A DNA stretch of 43,750 bases from Sphingobacteriales bacterium (GTDB lineage: Bacteria > Bacteroidota > Bacteroidia > Chitinophagales > UBA2359). Below the pieces are notes generated by a model. It was not told where the DNA came from. It saw only the letters and a program-made list of their open reading frames with translations, and did no database searches. The stretch is from the NCBI GenBank assembly GCA_016718845.1, contig JADKCK010000054.1:1-43750 (forward strand), given 5' to 3'. The translations under genes and the position numbers were made by a program. How positions within the stretch are numbered: position 1 is the stretch's first letter; each line of letters starts with the position of its first letter. Positions 8,539-14,583 of the stretch are shown here, one piece after another.

Positions 8539-8657
8539 TACTTCGCAACATCACAAGATCACAACATCACAACATCACCATATCACAACATCATCACAAT
8601 ATCACAACATCACAATATCACAACATCACAATATCACAACATCACTCCTTCACTACT
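8539..8657. repeat. 8-bp minisatellite tract reaching the hpt stop codon
   Basis: This is an imperfect run of acatcaca/atatcaca 8-mers that continues the satellite, degenerates into cactccttcactact, and touches the hpt stop codon (8658-8660). It leaves no room for a separate terminator between hpt and the array. Confidence 0.85.
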
Positions 8658-9194
8658 TCACTCTTTAAGTTGGTATATTTCGGGCAAATTGCGACCGTGT
8701 CCGTTGTAGTCTAAGCCGTATCCTACCACAAATTTATTGGGTATTTGCATACCTACATAATCGGGTTTTAGGTTTGGATAACAATTAGCCTCGGGTTTTT
8801 CGAGCAGGCAGGCTATTTTTATAGCTGCGGGGTTTTGCTCGGATAACAGCGCCAGTAGTTTGGTAAGGGTATGCCCTGTATCAATAATATCTTCGACTAT
8901 TACAATGGTGCGTCCTGCTAAGTTAGGTTTATCTACCCAAGTTACCTCTACGGTTCCGGTAGAGTTAGTGCCGTGGTACGAGCGCGTTTTGATAAAAGCT
9001 ATTTCGCAAGGTAAGTTAATGTGTCGCAGCAAATCGGTGGCAAAAAACACCGAGCCGTTTAAAACAGGCATAAACAAGGGTATGGTTCCAGCTAAATCGT
9101 GGTTTATTTGTTGAGCAACAACTTGTATAGCTGCCTGTATCTTAGCTGCCGAAAGAAAAGGAACAAATTGTTTGTCGTGAATTTGAATTTGCAT
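8658..9194 (-). CDS. hpt: Hypoxanthine phosphoribosyltransferase
   Basis: This is a 178-residue purine salvage enzyme that converts hypoxanthine or guanine plus PRPP to IMP or GMP. The PRPP-binding signature VIVEDIIDTGHTL lies at residues 98-110. FMPVLNGSVFFATDLLR (41-57) and the flexible loop RSYHGTNSTGTVEV (71-84) are also in place. The length matches type I PRTases of this family. An in-frame extension to 9320 exists, but it translates the 8-bp minisatellite into a His/Thr/Ser/Pro-rich pseudo-peptide. The Met at 9194 is therefore chosen. The gene is bounded on both sides by the same 8-bp repeat. It sits between guaB and guaA, in keeping with a role in the IMP/GMP pool. Confidence 0.95.
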   Translation of the reverse strand: MQIQIHDKQFVPFLSAAKIQAAIQVVAQQINHDLAGTIPLFMPVLNGSVFFATDLLRHINLPCEIAFIKTRSYHGTNSTGTVEVTWVDKPNLAGRTIVIVEDIIDTGHTLTKLLALLSEQNPAAIKIACLLEKPEANCYPNLKPDYVGMQIPNKFVVGYGLDYNGHGRNLPEIYQLKE

Positions 9195-9293
9195 GTATGG
9201 AGATGTGGGGATGTGGTGATATGGTGATATGGTGATGTAACGATGTAGTGATGTGGTGATGTAGTGATGTGGTGATGTAACGATGTAGCGAAT
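9195..9293. repeat. 8-bp minisatellite tract abutting the hpt start codon
   Basis: About a dozen imperfect 8-mers (atgtggtg, atatggtg, atgtagtg, atgtaacg) run from the ATG of hpt upstream. On the minus strand they read as the same AYATCNCN unit as in the 7.4-8.65 kb array and at 17.9 kb. They would form the whole 5' leader of hpt and replace any ribosome-binding site. Confidence 0.9.
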
Positions 9294-9311
9294 GAGTGAA
9301 ACTTTATACAA

Positions 9312-9327
9312 GCAATACAAGTATTGC
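9312..9327. repeat. Dispersed palindrome, copy 1 (GCAATAC-AA-GTATTGC)
   Basis: A perfect 7-bp inverted repeat with a 2-base centre lies between hpt and the 3' end of the PI-PLC-like gene, followed by tgctatcggagctac. It belongs to the ATACAAGTAT family also found at 10.7, 21.0, 41.9 and 42.1 kb. Its outer bases differ from the other copies, yet still pair. Confidence 0.7.
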
Positions 9328-9338
9328 TGCTATCGGAG

Positions 9339-10499
9339 CTACTCTTCGATTAGGCAATTTTGATAAGCTGTTCGGTTAGCGCTAATGTCGTTAATACGTG
9401 CTAGTTCGTTATTGGGGAACTGCACGGTAAAATCTGTCCAAGCGGTGTCGGTTAGGTAGCGTGGGTCGGGGCGATAATAATCGGTAGAGATGATTTGCGC
9501 ACCACTTGCAAAAGCAGCGTTCATTGCCGAGTAGTCGCCGTTGCGTGCTTCGTAGGTATCCGAGTCGGTGCGGGTGCGTACAATATAGTTGTCGGCAACC
9601 CATTGTTCAATTTCGGTTTGACTGCCAATAGGATTGTTGGCAATAATAAAAGCACATTCGGGGGTATCGGGGTTGGCATAGGCAAACATGGCTCTGCCTG
9701 CAAACGAGGGGTGTTGGTCTATGTAAAAATCGTAGTTACCGTTTATGATAAACACTACTTTTCCGCGTGCTTGTTTTAGTGTTAGCCAATTGTTGGCTTT
9801 TACTGCTTGGTTTAGGGTGGCATAGTTACCCCGTATTTTGTCGGGGGTGATAACGTTTTGCAATTCATCGCCAAAAATAGCCTTTACTTCTTGGTCAAGG
9901 TCGTTGGCGGCTTGGGGTGTAAATGGCAATGGCTCAATGGCTCCGACTACCGTTACATAATCGTTTAAGCCATCGGTTTTGGTTTCTACGTTTACAAAAA
10001 TGGGCAGGTGCGTGGGGTGTGCATCCGACCATGTTTTGAGTGCTTGCAATGCCTGTTTAAAGGTGTAGTAGTGGGTCATGTAATCTAAATCGGGTACATG
10101 CAGTACCTTAAAACCCGGTTCTAGCAAATCGGGGATACCCGACTCTACTGGCTCGGGTATAAGGGTATTGGCAAGGCGGTTGTAATATAAGCCGCCATTG
10201 GGGTCGTAGTAAATATCTAACTCAATACCTCTAACGCCATATTCGTCAAACTGCTCTTCGAGGGGTGGATGTGTGTAATCGAAACCTTTGGGGTCGAATT
10301 GTGGGAAAACGCTGTTTAATGCCACCAATTTATCGAACAAAGGTTGATAGGTGTGTATGCGATAGCTGTTGTGACTGGCTATTATCTGCACCTGATTCAT
10401 CTTTAAGTCGTTTATTTGGTCGCAAACATTTAATTCTTCGTGCTTACAGGCACTTGCAAACAACAAAAATACAAGGACGAGGAGATGATACTGTTTCAT
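9339..10499 (-). CDS. PI-PLC-type phosphodiesterase lipoprotein (Ca2+-dependent PI-PLC-C1-like)
   Basis: This 386-residue protein starts with a lipoprotein signal peptide ending in FASAC (lipidated Cys at 18), so it should be anchored to a membrane and face the periplasm or surface. The mature part opens with IIASHNSYRIHTYQPLF (first catalytic His about 43), then VRGIELDIYYD and GFKVLHVPDLDY (second His). This is the pattern of the Ca2+-dependent phosphatidylinositol-specific phospholipase C1-like family within the PLC phosphodiesterase fold. IFVNVETK and the C-terminal GAQIISTDYYRPD strand complete the barrel. The natural substrate in bacteria is uncertain; it may be a phospholipid head group or other phosphodiester. 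Its upstream region is filled with direct repeats and palindromes. Confidence 0.85.
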   Translation of the reverse strand: MKQYHLLVLVFLLFASACKHEELNVCDQINDLKMNQVQIIASHNSYRIHTYQPLFDKLVALNSVFPQFDPKGFDYTHPPLEEQFDEYGVRGIELDIYYDPNGGLYYNRLANTLIPEPVESGIPDLLEPGFKVLHVPDLDYMTHYYTFKQALQALKTWSDAHPTHLPIFVNVETKTDGLNDYVTVVGAIEPLPFTPQAANDLDQEVKAIFGDELQNVITPDKIRGNYATLNQAVKANNWLTLKQARGKVVFIINGNYDFYIDQHPSFAGRAMFAYANPDTPECAFIIANNPIGSQTEIEQWVADNYIVRTRTDSDTYEARNGDYSAMNAAFASGAQIISTDYYRPDPRYLTDTAWTDFTVQFPNNELARINDISANRTAYQNCLIEE

Positions 10500-10533
10500 G
10501 GCGAAATTTATGTATTGGGCGATTTAAATCATT

Positions 10534-10672
10534 CCGTTCTGTCGGCGGGTATATTGGTTGTAATATAGGGTCGTTCTGTCGGCGGGTATATTGGTTGTAA
10601 TATAGGGTCATTCCGTTCTGTCGGCGGGTATATTGGTTGTAATATAGGGTCTGACAGAACTGTTAGCGGGTA
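10534..10672. repeat. Three and a half direct repeats of about 37-42 bp
   Basis: The unit ttctgtcggcgggtatattg, followed by gttgtaatatagggtc, starts at 10537, 10574 and 10616. A diverged partial copy ends the array (gacagaactgttagcgggta). Within the array GTTCTGTC and the later GACAGAAC are inverted complements, so a large hairpin is possible. The array begins 35 bases upstream of the PI-PLC start codon. Confidence 0.8.
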
Positions 10673-10678
10673 TATTGC

Positions 10679-10809
10679 AAGTATCGGTGCTACCAGTTAC
10701 CGATACAAGTATCGGTGCTACCAGTTACCGATACAAGTATCGGTGCTACCAGTTACCGATACAAATATCGGTGCTACCAGTTATCGATACCAGTATCGGT
10801 GCTACCAGT
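10679..10809. repeat. Five tandem 28-bp copies of the ATACAAGTAT palindrome element
   Basis: The unit is (c)aagtatcggtgctaccag followed by ttaccgatac, repeated with a strict 28-bp period. It ends directly at the guaA stop codon (10810). Each junction forms the palindrome ACCGATAC-AA-GTATCGGT, so the array could fold into a string of hairpins at the 3' end of the guaA mRNA. There are no unique spacers. Confidence 0.88.
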
Positions 10810-12339
10810 CTATTCCCATTCTATGGTGGCGGGTGGTTTCGAGCTTATGTCGTATACTACGCGGTTGATACCGCGCACTTGGTTGATGATACGGTTAGAT
10901 ACGTCGGCAAGAAAATCGTAGGGCAGTCGTCCCCAGTCGGCGGTCATGCCATCGGTACTGGTTACGGTTCGTAGGGCTACTACGTTTTCGTAGGTGCGCT
11001 CGTCGCCCATTACGCCCACCGACGATACAGGTAACAATACCACAAAAGCTTGCCAAACGGTGTTGTACAAATTGTACTCGTGCAGGGCGTTTATAAATAC
11101 AGCATCGGCATCTTGCAATAGTTTTACTTTGGCAGGAGTTATGTCGCTTAGTATACGCACGCCCAAACCCGGACCCGGAAAAGGGTGGCGTTGTAAAAAT
11201 TGTTCGGCTATGCCCAAATCGCGCCCAACACGTCGCACTTCGTCTTTAAACAAATACCTTAGTGGTTCTACTACTTTTAGGTGCATTTTTTCGGGCAATC
11301 CGCCTACGTTGTGGTGCGATTTTATGTTACCGCCCATGCCATGTATCGATACGCTTTCTATCACATCGGGGTAGATAGTGCCTTGCACAAGGTGGGTGAT
11401 GTTGTGTAGTTTTTGGGCTTCTTCTTGGAATACGTCAATAAATACGCCCCCAATAATTTTGCGTTTCTTTTCGGGGTCGGTTTCGCCGCTTAGGGCTTTC
11501 CAAAAACGCTCGGAGGCATCAACGCCAATAACATTTAGCCCAAACTGACGGTATCCGTCAAGCACTTGTTCGTACTCGTTTTTGCGCAACAAGCCATTGT
11601 TTACAAATATGCAGGTTTGGCGCATACCGATAGCTTGGTGCAACAACGAGGCGGCTACCGTCGAATCTACGCCGCCCGATAAGGCACAAATAACGTGCTT
11701 ATCGGCTAGTTCGGTTTTTAGTTCTTCGACAATGTTGTTGATAAAAGCGGCGGGGGTAAAATCGGGTTGTAGTTGGCACACATCAAACAAAAAGTTGCGG
11801 AGTACTTGTGTACCTTCGAGCGAGTGCGTTACCTCGGGGTGAAACTGCACGCCAAAGATAGGTAATGTGTGGTGTTCAAAGGCAGCAACGCGCACTTTGT
11901 CGGTAGAGGCTGTTAGCTTGTAAATGGGGGGCAGTTGTGTAATGGTGTCGCCGTGGCTCATCCACATTTGGGTGTTGTTACTTAGCCCATGCAGCAATGC
12001 CGATGGTTCGACAACCTGCAGCATGGCTCTGCCATACTCGCGGTGTGCGGTGTTTTCTACAGTTCCGTTGTTTTGTTTTGCCAACAACTGTGCCCCATAG
12101 CATACGCCCAAGATAGGCACTTTGCCTGCGTATTGCTCGATTGGAAAATCGGGGGCTTGTGCCTGATTAACCGAGGCGGGCGAACCAGATAAAATAATAC
12201 CGCCCATGTTGCTTGACAGGGCGGGCGGTTGGTGATAAGGCACAATTTGGCAATAAACATGCTGCTCGCGCACTCTACGAGCTATAAGCTGCGTATATTG
12301 CGAGCCAAAATCGATGATAGTGATACTTTTACCTTTCAT
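10810..12339 (-). CDS. guaA: GMP synthase (glutamine-hydrolysing)
   Basis: This two-domain, 509-residue enzyme aminates XMP to GMP using glutamine and ATP. The N-terminal class I amidotransferase has its triad in GVCYGAQ (Cys about 80) and FHPEV (His about 167, Glu about 169). The ATP-pyrophosphatase domain begins with SGGVDS (221-226). The C-terminal dimerisation domain ends in KPPATIEWE, as usual. The Met at 12339 is chosen because it gives the canonical MKGKSITIIDFGSQ start. A -7 box lies only a few bases upstream, so the longer frame to 12357 would start inside the promoter. The transcript would be leaderless or nearly so. It completes the guaB-guaA pathway within one strand block. Confidence 0.96.
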   Translation of the reverse strand: MKGKSITIIDFGSQYTQLIARRVREQHVYCQIVPYHQPPALSSNMGGIILSGSPASVNQAQAPDFPIEQYAGKVPILGVCYGAQLLAKQNNGTVENTAHREYGRAMLQVVEPSALLHGLSNNTQMWMSHGDTITQLPPIYKLTASTDKVRVAAFEHHTLPIFGVQFHPEVTHSLEGTQVLRNFLFDVCQLQPDFTPAAFINNIVEELKTELADKHVICALSGGVDSTVAASLLHQAIGMRQTCIFVNNGLLRKNEYEQVLDGYRQFGLNVIGVDASERFWKALSGETDPEKKRKIIGGVFIDVFQEEAQKLHNITHLVQGTIYPDVIESVSIHGMGGNIKSHHNVGGLPEKMHLKVVEPLRYLFKDEVRRVGRDLGIAEQFLQRHPFPGPGLGVRILSDITPAKVKLLQDADAVFINALHEYNLYNTVWQAFVVLLPVSSVGVMGDERTYENVVALRTVTSTDGMTADWGRLPYDFLADVSNRIINQVRGINRVVYDISSKPPATIEWE

Positions 12340-12343
12340 TGCG

Positions 12344-12351
12344 CGAAGGTA
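12344..12351 (-). promoter_or_regulatory. -7 promoter box of guaA, implying a near-leaderless mRNA
   Basis: The minus-strand sequence TACCTTCG (12351 to 12344) is one mismatch from TAnnTTTG and ends four bases before the guaA ATG at 12339. Transcription from this box would begin at or very close to the start codon. Confidence 0.5.
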
Positions 12352-12429
12352 CGGCATTTTGTTGGATTGGCAAAGGATTTGGCATTTTTTTACTTTTTTT
12401 TGTTTGGATTAGGTAATTTGCCAAAGAAA

Positions 12430-12452
12430 AATTGCACCTTTGCTGTGCAATT
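12430..12452 (+). promoter_or_regulatory. Palindromic site overlapping a possible -7 box in the guaA/CPBP divergent gap
   Basis: AATTGCAC-7 bases-GTGCAATT is a perfect 8-bp inverted repeat. Its centre contains GCACCTTTGC, similar to the Bacteroidota -7 box. It lies 92 bases upstream of the CPBP gene and 90 bases upstream of guaA on the other strand, so a regulator here could act on either gene. Confidence 0.45.
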
Positions 12453-12543
12453 AAGCATTTGGTTACAACAAATACACCAAGCATCGCTCAACAAATAGCT
12501 CAAGTAATATCTCTAAACATCCGTTACACCCAAACATCAACAC

Positions 12544-13461
12544 ATGAACTATCCCAAAATTGCACTTTATCTTTTACTATCTTTTGGCATTAGTTGGCTG
12601 GCTTCTTTAGCTATGTATCTATTGCACATCAAGTATGGCAGTGTAGCGGCTACTGCTATAATAGCATTTTGTTACATGCCTGCTCCTGCAATTGCCACAT
12701 TTGTGGTGCAAAAATTAATTTACAAACAAAGTTTTGTACTCTATGGTTGGTCATTTGACCGCCGCAACCTACGGTGGTTTTTGTTAACACCCTTGTTTTT
12801 TGTGGCTTTGTTGTTGTTAAGTTTTGGTATGGTGGCATTGTTGGGCAATACCAACCTAATACCCGAGTTTGGGCAATTAAGTTTTTTGCAAGATAACTTT
12901 AATGCCAATTTTACACAATTGGTAAGCAGTAAAGTAGACATTAGTACCGTAACACTACCCCAAATACCTGCTCCTGTGTTTTTTGTATTGGCTATTATAC
13001 AAGGCATTGTTGCAGGCTGCACCATTAATGTGCCTTTTATGTTTGGCGAAGAGTTTGGCTGGCGCGGTTTGTTACTCAAAGAAACACAACCAATGGGTTT
13101 TGCTGCATCTAACCTATTTATTGGTGTTATTTGGGGGCTCTGGCACGTTCCTATTGTATTACTGGGGCATAACTATCCACATTACCCGTATTTTGGACTG
13201 ATAATGATGTGTCTTTTTACCACTGCCATTAGCCCAATTTTTGCTTATGTAAGGCTAAAAACACAATCGGTGTTAGGTGCTTGCCTATTACATGGCATGA
13301 TTAACGCCACAGGAGTTTTATTTGGCTTGTTTATCGTCAATTTTAACGAGTTGTACAGCTCTATTGCAGGATGGGCAGGCGTATTAGCAGGCATTATTAT
13401 CACTGCTTTTATTTACCTGCTAGATGCACCATTTGTAAAAAATTACGCCAACACCAAGTAA
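12544..13461 (+). CDS. CPBP-family intramembrane metalloprotease
   Basis: This 305-residue polytopic membrane protein belongs to the CPBP (CAAX protease and bacteriocin-processing, Abi) family. Motif 1, EEFGWRG, gives the Glu-Glu-x3-Arg pattern at about 169-174. Motif 2 is IWGLWHVP, with His at about 201. The third conserved His/Asn pair is in LLHGMINA near 265. About eight hydrophobic segments surround them. Family members cleave prenylated or small membrane peptides, or act in immunity to bacteriocins; the substrate here is unknown. It is the first gene of the plus-strand block and stands alone, with a palindromic promoter region upstream and fossil sequence downstream. Confidence 0.9.
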   Translation: MNYPKIALYLLLSFGISWLASLAMYLLHIKYGSVAATAIIAFCYMPAPAIATFVVQKLIYKQSFVLYGWSFDRRNLRWFLLTPLFFVALLLLSFGMVALLGNTNLIPEFGQLSFLQDNFNANFTQLVSSKVDISTVTLPQIPAPVFFVLAIIQGIVAGCTINVPFMFGEEFGWRGLLLKETQPMGFAASNLFIGVIWGLWHVPIVLLGHNYPHYPYFGLIMMCLFTTAISPIFAYVRLKTQSVLGACLLHGMINATGVLFGLFIVNFNELYSSIAGWAGVLAGIIITAFIYLLDAPFVKNYANTK

Positions 13462-13489
13462 ATGCCAATTAAGGTGATGCCAATTTTAC

Positions 13490-13516
13490 TTGTTTCGCTA
13501 ATTTTGCTTACCTTTG
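13490..13516 (+). promoter_or_regulatory. Promoter (TTG, 16-bp spacer, TACCTTTG) upstream of the decayed mutS-like copy
   Basis: TTG at about 13490, then 16 bases, then TACCTTTGCG at 13509-13518 match the Bacteroidota -33/-7 pattern. It lies about 45 bases before the decayed duplicate of the mutS-like gene. It may be that copy's original promoter, now driving only fossil sequence. Confidence 0.5.
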
Positions 13517-13556
13517 CGGGCTAATAAGTATCTTAACCAATAAGTAATCACCCTTG

Positions 13557-13851
13557 ATAAATTAATCTTAAAGAGCAATATACTGCGAGTATAAACAATT
13601 AGAGCAAAAGTACAACCTTTTAACTTGTTTAGATTGGCATTAGCACTGTAAACCTTAGCCACTACTACCAATTTTAACCTATCAACTTGCTTTGTTAGTA
13701 GTAGTGACAATTAGTTTTGCGTTATTGTTGGCTATATACACCTAAAAAGTAGCACAAGCCAAAGAGCTAAAAAGCCTCATAGACCTATAAACCAAATTAG
13801 GCTCACCTACAACATGACAAGGCATACCGTTTAAAGATGTCAACGAAACAC
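13557..13851 (+). pseudogene. Decayed duplicate of the 5' end of the mutS-like gene
   Basis: This stretch aligns base for base, with many substitutions and small indels, to 14584-14899, the first 105 or so codons of the intact MutS-like ATPase gene. Shared blocks include ttaaagagcaatata, gtttagattggcattagcac, cttgctttgttagtagtagt, agcacaagccaaagagcta and aaggcataccgtttaaagat. The reading frame is destroyed by several indels and stops. The match ends where the aspartic-protease remnant begins, and no part of the rest of the gene is present. It is a partial duplication that has drifted for some time. Confidence 0.85.
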
Positions 13852-14534
13852 CTTGAATGGCAACAAAAAATAAGTTACCCTGCTTGGTTGTTGTATAAAA
13901 TGGGGATTTGTAACGACGTATCGCTTAACTTTGGTAACTATGTAGCTAATTATCCAGCTTGCCCAATACTTAAACAAATGGGTAACGAGCTAAACATAGA
14001 TACTTTACAACAAAATTCGGAGGTAGCACTTGGTACCCTAGGCGTTAATACATTTGCCAATATAAAGTGCTAATAATTGATTATCCAAATCAACGTTTTT
14101 GCATACTGGATACCATGCCCAAACAATACACTAAGCGCTTAACCTCCATACGCATCAATAATCGTGGCAAAATAATACTACCACTTATCTACCAAAAGAA
14201 AAACTATCGCTGTTTGTTTGATAGCGGGTCGAGCATGTTTGAACTACTAACTACCAATAACCTAATTGAGCATTTTTCGATAACGCCCAATGTAGATACC
14301 ATACAGGCACAAGCATGGGGTAAGATGCACACTTTAACTAGCAAAATATTACCTGATACCGTAACATTAGCTGGTGCGGCTTACCCTAACCTTAAAATAT
14401 ATGCCGACTACCGAACAGAAGCTAAAATAATTAACTGTTTAGATTGTATTGATGCTATTACCGGTAACGCCTTATTTTGGGACAAAGTACTGGCTATAGA
14501 TTTTAAATACAGGCGTATGGCAATTGGTGATTAA
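13837..14534 (+). pseudogene. Retropepsin-like aspartic protease, N-truncated and frameshifted
   Basis: Two overlapping frames make one protein. The first ends in LGTLGVNTFANIKC-stop at 14073, and the second continues VLIIDYPNQRFCILD from 14067. Restoring one A in the A-run before GTG at 14067 joins them into GVNTFANIKVLIIDYPNQRF, the normal core of this family. The second half has the aspartic motif LFDSGSS and the C-terminal DAITGNALFWDKVLAIDFKYRRMAI strand pattern. About the first third of the usual protein, including the signal peptide and first half-site, is missing. The remnant is joined directly to the decayed mutS-like copy. The family assignment is good; activity is unlikely. Confidence 0.75.
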
Positions 14535-14566
14535 ATACGCTCCGACCGTACATGCAAATCTTTTTT

Positions 14567-14574
14567 TACCTTTC
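14567..14574 (+). promoter_or_regulatory. -7-like promoter box of the mutS-like gene
   Basis: TACCTTTC after a T-run is one mismatch from TAnnTTTG and lies 9 bases before the ATG at 14584. This suggests a very short leader, or none. Confidence 0.4.
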
Positions 14575-14583
14575 TAACAATTT

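Noticed and set aside
10679..10809. 28-bp repeats as a CRISPR
   Set aside because: The repeats are head-to-tail with no spacers.
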